A stretch of 7,833 bases of DNA, from assembly GCA_903939355.1 (NCBI GenBank), contig CAJAHC010000403.1, forward strand, positions 1 through 7,833, written 5' to 3'. A program made the position numbers and the translations under genes. Of the stretch, positions 1-6,774 are shown in pieces. Source of the stretch: an uncultured Methylococcaceae bacterium (GTDB taxonomy: Bacteria > Pseudomonadota > Gammaproteobacteria > Methylococcales > Methylomonadaceae). Positions within the stretch are counted from its first letter, which is position 1. Each line of letters starts with the position of its first letter. The notes below the pieces were generated by a model that saw only the letters and a list, made by a program, of their open reading frames with translations, searched no databases and was not told where the DNA came from.

Positions 1-410
1 CGATAATCTTTTTCACTCAACGCATCACTTAAAATAAGCAGTGTTTTTTTATGATCAGACAGCCAAAATAGATGCTGAAGCTGATCCTGATATTTAATAT
101 GTAACACTAATCCTAGTGTGGTAGCTACAGTTGACTTCAAAATACTAATTGAAGCAAAATTGCCACCCTCTGAAAACCGCCAACCTAAAGCCTCAGAATA
201 GCTAATAGAGTAATTGGATACCTTTAAATATCTAACAATCATCCAGAAGTGCATACCGATTAAAATACACAAGCTGATTTTAACCATTAACGGCAGAGCG
301 TTGCCTATGCCGGCTAATAATGCCAATACATGAACAAAAACAAGCAAATACTTTAAACGACTGGATGGCTTAAATGTTAGTAACAAAGATGTGTTATGTT
401 TTTTATGCAT
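1..410 (-). CDS. ygfX: YgfX-like inner-membrane protein, partial (C-terminal end cut by window edge)
   Basis: An open reading frame of 136 codons runs leftward off the window from an ATG at 410. The product starts MHKKHNTSLLLTFKPSSRLK, followed by two hydrophobic segments (about residues 20-38 and 40-60). A soluble tail then carries a HLFWLSD stretch and LSDALSEKDY at the edge. This matches the layout of E. coli YgfX/CptA (about 135 residues): a basic N-terminus, two membrane helices, and a tail with an HLWLAAD-like motif and a final acidic/basic helix. Only a few C-terminal residues should be missing. The gene is divergent from ygfZ, as in E. coli, which strongly supports the call. Unlike E. 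coli, where sdhE is the first gene of the sdhE-ygfX operon, no sdhE lies between ygfX and ygfZ. YgfX has been linked to SdhE and described as a toxin acting on cytoskeletal proteins; that role is family knowledge and not visible here. No Shine-Dalgarno sequence precedes the ATG. Confidence 0.75.
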   Translation of the reverse strand, partial: MHKKHNTSLLLTFKPSSRLKYLLVFVHVLALLAGIGNALPLMVKISLCILIGMHFWMIVRYLKVSNYSISYSEALGWRFSEGGNFASISILKSTVATTLGLVLHIKYQDQLQHLFWLSDHKKTLLILSDALSEKDY

Positions 411-461
411 AAAAATGGTGAATTTAACTGGCGCCTTTTCGCTACACAAGTACAGTTACTA

Positions 462-467
462 TATAAT
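462..467 (+). promoter_or_regulatory. Candidate -10 box for the ygfZ-ctaA operon
   Basis: The 91-bp divergent region between ygfX (start 410) and ygfZ (start 502) contains a perfect TATAAT about 35 bases before the ygfZ ATG. A -35 box at 16-18 bp spacing is poor, with TTCGCT the best hexamer. It would give a leader of roughly 28 bases. The same AT-rich patch reads TATTAT on the other strand, so it may also serve ygfX. This is a sequence-only prediction. Confidence 0.4.
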
Positions 468-501
468 AAATAACACTCTTAAAAACCATCTTCTTTCATT
501 C

Positions 502-1509
502 ATGAATCAAAATTGGAAAACCTTTCTAAACAGCCTAAACGCAAGTTTTAAACAAGACGATCTCATTACTTTTCCACCCACAACGAACCATCATGAACGA
601 TTAATTTATCCAATTATTCATTTAACGACTCTGACCATTAGTGGAAAAGATGCCGGTAAATTATTGCAGGGGCAAATTACTTGCAATATTAACGATATTA
701 CCGAAACAAAAAGTAGCCTTGGTGCTTTATGCAACCCAAAAGGTCGCGCCATTACTACCTTTTTATTAATTAAAACACCCGACGCTTTTCTTATGGTTTT
801 ACCTAAAGAACTATTAGAGTGCGTCAAAAAAAGACTGCAAATGTATATCTTAAGGTCTGATGTCACACTAACCGATAGTTCCGACACATTATGCCTAATC
901 GGGCTATGTAATTTCATAGCACAACCTACCGAATTATTATCTACATTACAGAAAGAAATAATTACCGTTAATCTTTCTACCACCCGAAATCGCCAATTAG
1001 TAATTGCTGATAGTGACAAAGCTATTAAACTCTGGTCACAACGGGTCGATAACGAAAATTATTATCCAGAAAATTCTGATCAATGGCTTTATCTGGATAT
1101 ACTCTCCGGTATACCTTGGCTGACCACGGAAACATCCGAAGAATTTATTCCACAAATGCTTAATCTTGACCAGTTAGGTGGTATCAGTTTCAATAAAGGC
1201 TGTTATACCGGACAAGAAATTATTGCCCGTACACATTATTTAGGTAAAACCAAAAGAACGCTCTATTTAGCAGAGTGCCGTACACCAGTCACGCCAAGGC
1301 CAAACTCCACTATCGTCGATCATAGTGGTGGCACAGAACAAAACCTAGGCAAAGTTCTGATAGCACAAAGATCAACTACTACAACATCAATTGAAGAAAA
1401 TAACATTAAAATGCTAATCGTTTTACAAGCTAATGAAAGTGAAACTTATAACCTTGCTTTAAACGATGAAACTCAAACTAAAGTTACCTTATTAACGACC
1501 TCACTTTGA
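502..1509 (+). CDS. ygfZ: YgfZ, folate-binding Fe-S cluster assembly/repair protein
   Basis: The 335-residue product has the GCV_T-like fold of YgfZ proteins, which bind tetrahydrofolate and help maintain certain [4Fe-4S] enzymes such as MiaB. The signature KGCYTGQE is at residues 232-239 (Cys234 is the conserved cysteine), inside LGGISFNKGCYTGQEIIAR. Other conserved parts are LLQGQITCNI near residue 55, ALCNPKGR near 75-82, and the SGIPW...FIPQMLNLD stretch near 202-223. Length agrees with E. coli YgfZ (326 residues). I chose the ATG at 502 because the product then starts MNQNWKTFL, as expected for the family. A longer reading from GTG 391 would add 37 residues that overlap ygfX and the promoter region and resemble nothing. 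There is no clear Shine-Dalgarno sequence. The stop overlaps the ctaA start by one base (TGATG), so the two genes are probably co-transcribed and translationally coupled. Confidence 0.93.
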   Translation: MNQNWKTFLNSLNASFKQDDLITFPPTTNHHERLIYPIIHLTTLTISGKDAGKLLQGQITCNINDITETKSSLGALCNPKGRAITTFLLIKTPDAFLMVLPKELLECVKKRLQMYILRSDVTLTDSSDTLCLIGLCNFIAQPTELLSTLQKEIITVNLSTTRNRQLVIADSDKAIKLWSQRVDNENYYPENSDQWLYLDILSGIPWLTTETSEEFIPQMLNLDQLGGISFNKGCYTGQEIIARTHYLGKTKRTLYLAECRTPVTPRPNSTIVDHSGGTEQNLGKVLIAQRSTTTTSIEENNIKMLIVLQANESETYNLALNDETQTKVTLLTTSL

Positions 1510-2474
1510 TGAATACACAAGCTACTTTAAGTTTTCGTCGTATTGGCATGCTAACCATTATTGCTGTTTACATTGTCATCCTTATGGGAGGCATTGTCAG
1601 AGCATCAGGAGCAGGAATGGGTTGCCCTGATTGGCCCACATGCTTTGGAAAATGGATACCACCCACTGATGAGTCTCAATTACCGGCTAATTACCATGAA
1701 ATTTATGCCCAGCGTGGCTATGAGAATACTCAATTTAATCCAATAAAAACCTGGACCGAATATACTAACCGACTAGTAGGCGCAACCATTGGCTTTTTAA
1801 TTTTTCTTACCGCTTGGTCATCACGAATTTACCTTAAAACCGATAAAAGCATTTTTTATTTATCCTCAAGTAGCTTCTTGCTCGTCTGCTTTCAGGGTTG
1901 GCTTGGAGCAAGTGTCGTTGCCAGCAACTTGAAGCCGATCATGATTACAGCACACATGCTATTGGCTTTAATTATAGTTGCCTTGTTAATTTACACTATT
2001 GCACGATCGCAACGAGATTTTCTCAGCCAACTAAATACACGATTATTGCCCAACAAATTCAAAGCTATTTTAATCGTAGCAATGATAATGACCTTATTGC
2101 AAATTGCCATGGGTACTCAAGTAAGAGAAGCTGTAGATTTTATAGCCAGAGAACACATTGAGCGTCAATACTGGCGTGATGATTTCCCTATCATCTTTTA
2201 TATACACCGTTCGTTTTCTTCAATTATTTTGTTTACCAATGCTTGGTTAAGCTGGAAAATTTTTCAATCCGTAGATAAGCAAAGCTTATTACGTTATGTC
2301 GGCTTAGCACTTATAACATTAATAATAACGGCTATTTTGGCCGGTGTAAGTTTGGACAGACTGGATGTGCCGGCAATTGTTCAACCTATACACCTTCTAA
2401 TAGCTAGCCTTATTTTTGGCGTACAGTTTTTTCTTTATAGCTGCCTGAATTATTCTGCTAAAAACGGATACTGA
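1509..2474 (+). CDS. ctaA: COX15/CtaA-family haem A synthase
   Basis: A 321-residue multi-spanning membrane protein with about eight helices in two similar halves, as in haem A synthase, which oxidises the C8 methyl of haem O to a formyl group to make haem A for aa3-type oxidases. After the first helix, RASGAGMGCPDWPTCFGKW carries the paired loop cysteines (Cys39, Cys45). The putative haem ligands are His149 (in AHMLLAL), His233 (in YIHRSFS) and His295 (in QPIHLL). The fourth position, normally ExxHR, reads EYTNR here: Glu84 is kept but Asn87 replaces the histidine. MGTQVREAVD (201-210) opens the second half. From memory, the short form, the TNR motif and the loop sequence resemble Bacteroidetes COX15 more than classic proteobacterial ones. 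The ATG at 1509 overlaps the ygfZ stop; a TTG at 1506 would add one residue only. No ctaB or oxidase subunit gene is in the window. Confidence 0.9.
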   Translation: MNTQATLSFRRIGMLTIIAVYIVILMGGIVRASGAGMGCPDWPTCFGKWIPPTDESQLPANYHEIYAQRGYENTQFNPIKTWTEYTNRLVGATIGFLIFLTAWSSRIYLKTDKSIFYLSSSSFLLVCFQGWLGASVVASNLKPIMITAHMLLALIIVALLIYTIARSQRDFLSQLNTRLLPNKFKAILIVAMIMTLLQIAMGTQVREAVDFIAREHIERQYWRDDFPIIFYIHRSFSSIILFTNAWLSWKIFQSVDKQSLLRYVGLALITLIITAILAGVSLDRLDVPAIVQPIHLLIASLIFGVQFFLYSCLNYSAKNGY

Positions 2475-2497
2475 ATCAATAAATTAAAATCAGCGTA

Positions 2498-2534
2498 ATT
2501 AGAAGGGCTCTCAAAATATAAAAGCCCTTCTAAT
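2498..2534. terminator. Stem-loop between convergent ctaA and response-regulator genes
   Basis: A perfect 12-bp inverted repeat, ATTAGAAGGGCT (2498-2509) and AGCCCTTCTAAT (2523-2534), encloses a 13-base loop. It lies 24 bases after the ctaA stop and includes the stop codon of the convergent response-regulator gene (TAG at 2532-2530). Neither strand has a strong T-tract after the stem, though the leftward strand continues AT-rich. Its position suggests a shared bidirectional terminator, probably less efficient than a canonical one. Confidence 0.7.
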
Positions 2535-3192
2535 CCTTCATCATACCGGACATAATCGCAATATGTGCCAACTCGGCGATTGATGACACATCCAGTTTGC
2601 TTCTGATTTGTGTACCGTAATTAGCAACTGTTTTATAGCCTATACAAAGTTCAGCAGCAATTTTATGAGCCGTTAAACCTTTTGCCAGCAGCAAAAAAAC
2701 ATCAAATTCTCTAGCTGAGAATGAATCAATAATACCTTTATAATCGACATATTTCGTTGCAGTGCTTTCAAATAACTCAGCATTGTCATGATTGATAAGT
2801 CCTTGTTCAATATAAAGCTCGCCTAGTGCTATTTGCTTTATCGCCGCAATCAAAACTTCAGGATGTGATTGTTTGGTAATGTAACCTTTGGCTCCAGCAC
2901 TTATAGCCCTATCGACATAAACTCTTTCATTATGCACACTAAACACCAAAATTTTAGCATCGCTATTACGACTACAGATACGCCTAGTTGTTTCTAGGCC
3001 TCCAATTCCAGGCATTGATAAATCCAACACCACAACATCTGGTTGCATTTCCAGATATAACTGACAAGCTAATTCACCTCGATCTGCCTCAGCTATCACT
3101 TCAATCATATTATCAGTAGACAATAACATTCGAAAACCTGCGCGTACCACGGCATGATCATCAACCAACATCACTTTTATCTGATTTTTCAT
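2530..3192 (-). CDS. NarL/FixJ-family response regulator
   Basis: The 220-residue cytoplasmic protein has an N-terminal receiver domain (about residues 5-122) and a C-terminal LuxR-type DNA-binding domain (about 155-215). Receiver residues are all present: the acidic pair Asp11/Asp12, phospho-acceptor Asp57 in VVVLDLSMPG, Ser85, and Lys107 in KGYITK. The helix-turn-helix reads FSAREFDVFLLLAKGLTAHKIAAEL followed by the recognition helix segment KTVANYGTQIRSKL. It should be a phosphorylation-activated transcription factor of the UvrY/GacA/MoxX type. It overlaps the histidine kinase gene by four bases (ATGA), so the kinase encoded just upstream is almost certainly its partner. The ATG at 3192 gives a normal receiver N-terminus (MKNQIKVMLVDDHAVVR). 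The target genes cannot be read from the window. Confidence 0.92.
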   Translation of the reverse strand: MKNQIKVMLVDDHAVVRAGFRMLLSTDNMIEVIAEADRGELACQLYLEMQPDVVVLDLSMPGIGGLETTRRICSRNSDAKILVFSVHNERVYVDRAISAGAKGYITKQSHPEVLIAAIKQIALGELYIEQGLINHDNAELFESTATKYVDYKGIIDSFSAREFDVFLLLAKGLTAHKIAAELCIGYKTVANYGTQIRSKLDVSSIAELAHIAIMSGMMKD

Positions 3193-4547
3193 TTTACAGG
3201 AATCATTGCAATGATTTTCATGCCTTGATTTGGCTGAGTTTCAATTGTTAACTCTCCACTCAAACTATTCACTCTTTGCCGCATCCCCAACAACCCAAAA
3301 CCTGATTTAAGCTTGTCAAAGGCACAACCTTGACCATCATCGGTTACTTGCAAACGAAGAACCCTTTTGATTGCAGATGCTTGTATAATTTCCATCCTAA
3401 TAATAACCTTATCGGCTTTAGCATGACGTATACAATTTGTTATGCATTCCTGCACAATTCTAAAAACCTGAATGCTGATTTTTTGTTCCAATAAGTCAAC
3501 ATCATCAGGACTATCCAAGGTAATCGTTAACGCCGGATTTCTTAACGCCCAATGATTTAGCAAGTCTTCCAACGTTGCTTTCAATCCCAATTCACTTAAG
3601 ACCAAAGGATGTAACTGGCGCATCATCGATCCCACCACTATCATCAAATGATCACAGACTCTGACAATGGAATCCATTACTTGCTTTATCTCGACCTTCT
3701 TTGTTGTAGCACCCTCTGCATAAACACGTTCTGCGGCTACCGCCATCACTTTAATGGCTGTCAATGATTGACCTAGCTCGTCATGCAATTCCTGAGAAAG
3801 TCTCTGCCGCTCTTCTTCCTGTATATCCAATGAATGCTGAGTTAATTCTTGATTCTCCTGTTGAATTGCGTTCAATTCATCGGCCATATGATTTATAGCT
3901 TTAGCGATACTATCGTATTCCTGAATAGAAAAATCAGGCAGTTTTTGCTGATAGTGCCCAGTTTCAATAATCTTTAATGTATTTACAATAAGTCCAATGG
4001 CTTTTAATGCCTTATTAAAAGCCAGATTAACGGCCAGAAAGGTAAATAATGTTAGCAACAAAAGCGAACCAAAAAAACGGATACTTTCTTCCCATACTTC
4101 ATTAATTTCATCTACTGGATTAGCCTGAATAACCAATGTTAATTGTTTGCCGGCAAAAGTGACCATTGAATAATCTGCCTTTGGGCGCTGACCTTCAATT
4201 AGAGAAGTAAACCATTGTGGAGGTCTTTTTTGAAAGTTAGGTTGATGTCTTTTATGCAAAATATCAATCAATTCACCTGAAGGTTCTTTTAATTGAACAT
4301 TTAAATATCGGGTTTGATTTAGCTCATTAATCTGAGATAACCAGTAAGCTTGATTAATCTTGGATTGCAATAAATCTGGAGTTTGTAAAAAAGCAAACCT
4401 TATTAATTGGACTGTCAAATTAACGGATGAATCGACTTCCTTGTTTACAGCATTGCGTGCCTGCCAGATTGCTATCGAACCACCTAGCAACAAGACACCT
4501 AGGGAAACTATTAAAATACGCAGATTGATTTGGTAACGCAGACTCAT
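3189..4547 (-). CDS. Membrane sensor histidine kinase, LapD/MoxY-type N-terminus with HisKA_3
   Basis: The 452-residue kinase has a first membrane helix (about 10-29), a periplasmic sensor region (30-157), a second helix (158-177), a HAMP-like linker (178-232), and a HisKA_3 dimerisation helix with the phosphorylated His255 in RLSQELHDELGQS. A HATPase_c domain follows, with N-box Asn371 (QECITNCIRHA), DDGQG at 403-407 and GFGLLGMRQR at 416-425. All catalytic motifs look intact. The opening (MSLRYQINLRILI, then VNKEVDSSVNLTVQLI) resembles the LapD/MoxY N-terminal sensor family, known from MoxY of methylotrophs, where the MoxYX pair controls methanol oxidation genes. That name is a family resemblance only; the ligand here is unknown. 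Start at ATG 4547 keeps the first helix complete; no Shine-Dalgarno sequence is seen. The response regulator overlaps downstream by four bases, forming one operon. Confidence 0.92.
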   Translation of the reverse strand: MSLRYQINLRILIVSLGVLLLGGSIAIWQARNAVNKEVDSSVNLTVQLIRFAFLQTPDLLQSKINQAYWLSQINELNQTRYLNVQLKEPSGELIDILHKRHQPNFQKRPPQWFTSLIEGQRPKADYSMVTFAGKQLTLVIQANPVDEINEVWEESIRFFGSLLLLTLFTFLAVNLAFNKALKAIGLIVNTLKIIETGHYQQKLPDFSIQEYDSIAKAINHMADELNAIQQENQELTQHSLDIQEEERQRLSQELHDELGQSLTAIKVMAVAAERVYAEGATTKKVEIKQVMDSIVRVCDHLMIVVGSMMRQLHPLVLSELGLKATLEDLLNHWALRNPALTITLDSPDDVDLLEQKISIQVFRIVQECITNCIRHAKADKVIIRMEIIQASAIKRVLRLQVTDDGQGCAFDKLKSGFGLLGMRQRVNSLSGELTIETQPNQGMKIIAMIPVK

Positions 4548-4577
4548 ATTTTTTAATTATCAAACTCATGTAACACT

Positions 4578-4598
4578 GGGTTAACAACCTAATAACCC
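4578..4598. repeat. 21-bp inverted repeat upstream of the kinase gene (possible operator)
   Basis: GGGTTA and TAACCC flank a 9-base centre, 31 bases before the kinase start codon. It falls just downstream of the predicted transcription start of the kinase-regulator operon, where a repressor or autoregulator could bind. The arms are only six bases, so chance occurrence is possible. Confidence 0.35.
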
Positions 4599-4606
4599 TG
4601 TCAAAA

Positions 4607-4634
4607 ATAATACCCCCTATAACCTGGCAAGCAA
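4607..4634 (-). promoter_or_regulatory. Candidate promoter for the histidine kinase-response regulator operon
   Basis: Reading leftward, TTGCTT (4634-4629) is followed after 16 bases by TATTAT (4612-4607), a 5/6 match to the -10 consensus. Transcription would start near 4600, giving a leader of about 53 bases. A perfect TTGACA lies at 4604-4599, but no -10 box sits at the right distance from it. Prediction from sequence only. Confidence 0.35.
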
Positions 4635-4653
4635 TAAAATCTAGGTACTACCT

Positions 4654-5166
4654 TTATATATCCATGAACAACATAGGTATACCGTAAGTTAAAATAAAAT
4701 AACTAAATGCCAAAATAACACTAATACTCATTTTTGTCTTAAATGCTTGGCGTAAAATGTAACTGACAATCGCTATATACCACCCAACCAAAAAAATACC
4801 AATGCCAAAGGGTATTACTTCAGCATGCTCATGATGACTCATCACTAAATAAAAATATAACCCCTCAGTCATAGTGGCTAGCGTCATGATAAAATTTTCA
4901 CAGATAAAAATAGCAGTGAACATCTGGTTAAAATACTGCCATTTTTTAAAAATCAGCAAATACGTAGCAATCGATGAAAATGCCATGATGGCGCGCAACG
5001 ATACTTCCAACGTACCATCAGCGGGATCTGCAATAAGGCCTTCAACGATAATCCCGGAAATAAGATAAAAAATTACCGCCTTCCACATAAACGCTTTCGA
5101 AGGATATAGCTCGACGGGGTTATTTCTAAACCAGCAAAGAGAAAGATATTTGATTAATAAATTCAC
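4654..5166 (-). CDS. Uncharacterised multi-spanning membrane protein
   Basis: A 170-residue protein that I cannot assign to a characterised family. It has an N-terminal amphipathic stretch (residues 1-25, with CWFRNNPVELYPSK) and then about five hydrophobic segments near 28-46, 56-73, 82-108, 117-138 and 147-168. A short loop between the first two contains ADPADG. A histidine-rich loop HHEHAE (111-116) sits before the fourth segment and could bind a metal or sense pH; that is inference. The overall plan recalls small uncharacterised proteobacterial membrane proteins that begin with an LCLFR..P..LP-like motif. The start is uncertain: GTG at 5166 keeps the conserved-looking N-terminus but has no Shine-Dalgarno sequence, and the next in-frame Met is residue 27. 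It lies upstream of the kinase gene on the same strand, 106 bases apart, with separate candidate promoters, so a link to the two-component system is possible but unproven. Confidence 0.75.
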   Translation of the reverse strand: MNLLIKYLSLCWFRNNPVELYPSKAFMWKAVIFYLISGIIVEGLIADPADGTLEVSLRAIMAFSSIATYLLIFKKWQYFNQMFTAIFICENFIMTLATMTEGLYFYLVMSHHEHAEVIPFGIGIFLVGWYIAIVSYILRQAFKTKMSISVILAFSYFILTYGIPMLFMDI

Positions 5167-5212
5167 AGGGAAAAAGACTCGTACTTAATATAAAAACATC
5201 TATTTTGTCATC

Positions 5213-5264
5213 ATCAAAAAATTAGTCTGGGCATTATAACTGTTGACTCAGTATCAAAAAATTA
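5213..5264. repeat. Pair of 12-bp direct repeats flanking a candidate -10 box
   Basis: ATCAAAAAATTA occurs at 5213-5224 and again at 5253-5264, exactly 40 bases start to start, close to four helical turns. The candidate -10 box of the leftward membrane-protein gene lies between them. One copy covers the -35 region and the other the start of the leader. The motif is AT-rich, so its significance is uncertain. Confidence 0.45.
5233..5261 (-). promoter_or_regulatory. Candidate promoter for the uncharacterised membrane protein
   Basis: Reading leftward there is a perfect TATAAT at 5238-5233, with a T-run hexamer 17 bases upstream (5261-5256) as a poor -35 box. A TTGATA is present but only 13 bases from the -10, which is too close. 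The predicted start near 5226 gives a leader of about 60 bases to the GTG at 5166. Confidence 0.4.
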
Positions 5265-5282
5265 AAAATCCTTATGATCATT

Positions 5283-5308
5283 AGTAGGCCAATATAAAAT
5301 CACCTACT
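5283..5308 (-). terminator. Weak stem-loop at the end of mgtE
   Basis: AGTAGG (5283-5288) pairs with CCTACT (5303-5308) across a 14-base loop; the stem includes the mgtE stop codon. T-runs follow only about 14-20 bases later on the leftward strand. It is short and imperfectly placed, so it is only a possible terminator. Confidence 0.25.
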
Positions 5309-6749
5309 TAATCAAAAACAAACTTGCCAAACCCAAAAATATAAAAAATCCCATTGAATCTGTTATAGCCGTCAAAATAACGCTCGTCCCTACAGCCGGA
5401 TCTTTACCCCATTTATAACGCATCAAAGGTATGCCGAGACCAACCAGAACCGCAACTAAGAGATTAATAAACATTGCTGACCCCATTACAATAGAAAGCG
5501 CTATATCCCTATAAAGCAAAAAGCTCAACAACCCAAGAATAACTCCAATAAAGCTTCCATTGATAAGCCCAAGGGTCAATTCTTTTTTTATCAAATGACT
5601 TATATTGCTCGGATTAATGTATCCCAATGCTAACGACCGAATGATTAACATACTGGTTTGATTACCGGTATTGCCACCCATTGCCGCAATAATCGGCATT
5701 AATGATGCCAGTGCGACTAATTGCAAAATAATATCTTCAAATACACCAATAATACGTGTCGAAGCAAAAGCCGTTACAATGTTAATTAACAACCAACCCC
5801 ACCGATTTCTGGCGCTTTTCCAAACACTGGAGAATAAATCTTCTTCTTCCCCAACACCTGCCTGAATAAGTAAATCTTCATCCGTTTTTTCACGAATAAA
5901 GTCTAGTATATTATCCACACAAAGCCGCCCTTGAAGCTTGTCATCGCTATCAACCACCGGTGCCGATATCAAATTATAGCGTTCGAATGCTCTTGCTGCT
6001 TCTGCTGCATCCTGATCAATTTGAAAGCGAATAAAATCCGTTACCATTACATCGGCAACCTGTTGGGAGGGTGGATGAGTTAATAATCGCTGCAATGGCA
6101 ATATACCCTGCATTTTATCGTACTGATCGACTACGAACAATTTATCCGTATGACTGGGTAATTTGCCAAGTTTACGAATATAGGCGATGATCGCTTTTAA
6201 ATTGAGATCATCCCGTATGGTAATCATGCCAAAGTCCATCAGGGCGCCAATCTGATTATCCTGGCAAGACAAAATGGCATTTAAATGTTTACGCTTTTTG
6301 CTGTTCAACGAGCGCAAAATCTTTAGCATAGTCCTCTTGGGAAGGTCTGCTGCCAAATCTGCTATTTCATCGGCGTTTAATTTACCTGCGACTATTGCCA
6401 ACTCTTCAGCTTCCATGCCTAAAATAAGTGTTTGCCGAACCGCATCGGACACCTCCAGCAAAACCTGTCCATCATGTAGTGTTTTAATGACATCCCATGC
6501 TGTCTTACGCTGAGCCAGTGGCAATGACTCTAAAATAAAACCAATATCGGCAGGATGCATCAGGGAAAATTTTTCCTGTAGTCGCGCTTGATGTTGATTT
6601 TTCAACATTGCCTCGACTAATTCATGATTAACTGCAGGACCTCTTTGAACTAAAGATTGCTCTAATTGCTGCTTTGCCAGCAGTGTAATGACATCCTGTA
6701 ACTGATCTTCCAGGAATTGAATCGAATGCGCTTTTTCAGAAGGTTGCAT
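5304..6749 (-). CDS. mgtE: MgtE-family magnesium transporter
   Basis: The 481-residue protein has the complete MgtE plan: an N-terminal helical superhelix domain (about 35-165) with HPADIGFILESLP and DEIADLAADLP repeats, a tandem CBS region (about 170-290), the plug-helix region near 285-315, and five membrane helices (about 318-480). In the pore domain the signature LMPIIAAMGGNTGNQTSML is at 350-368, and Asp464 in ILTAITDSMGFF fits the Mg2+-binding pore aspartate. Such proteins are homodimeric Mg2+ channels of the inner membrane, gated by Mg2+ bound between the N and CBS domains. I prefer the ATG at 6749, which has a weak GGTG ribosome-binding sequence five bases before it. A GTG at 6761 would add four residues (MWCI). 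It lies 133 bases downstream of proB on the same strand. No Mg2+-sensing M-box riboswitch is recognisable in that gap. Confidence 0.95.
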   Translation of the reverse strand: MQPSEKAHSIQFLEDQLQDVITLLAKQQLEQSLVQRGPAVNHELVEAMLKNQHQARLQEKFSLMHPADIGFILESLPLAQRKTAWDVIKTLHDGQVLLEVSDAVRQTLILGMEAEELAIVAGKLNADEIADLAADLPKRTMLKILRSLNSKKRKHLNAILSCQDNQIGALMDFGMITIRDDLNLKAIIAYIRKLGKLPSHTDKLFVVDQYDKMQGILPLQRLLTHPPSQQVADVMVTDFIRFQIDQDAAEAARAFERYNLISAPVVDSDDKLQGRLCVDNILDFIREKTDEDLLIQAGVGEEEDLFSSVWKSARNRWGWLLINIVTAFASTRIIGVFEDIILQLVALASLMPIIAAMGGNTGNQTSMLIIRSLALGYINPSNISHLIKKELTLGLINGSFIGVILGLLSFLLYRDIALSIVMGSAMFINLLVAVLVGLGIPLMRYKWGKDPAVGTSVILTAITDSMGFFIFLGLASLFLIK

Positions 6750-6774
6750 AATACACCACACTTATTTGTTTTTG

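Noticed and set aside
391..501. Extension of ygfZ to a GTG start at 391
   Set aside because: The 37 extra residues overlap the ygfX start and the likely promoter, and match nothing expected at a YgfZ N-terminus; ATG 502 fits the family.
618..1019. 133-codon open frame on the opposite strand inside ygfZ
   Set aside because: It lies wholly within a clearly conserved gene and its translation has no recognisable domain; treated as an antisense shadow.
1898..2161. 87-codon overlapping frame inside ctaA
   Set aside because: The composition is not protein-like and it is fully contained in the haem A synthase reading frame; the same applies to 1561-1746.
5671..6513. Open frames of 64 and 79 codons on the + strand opposite mgtE (5671-5865 and 6274-6513)
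   Set aside because: They are antisense to conserved MgtE sequence, with no ribosome-binding site or recognisable product.
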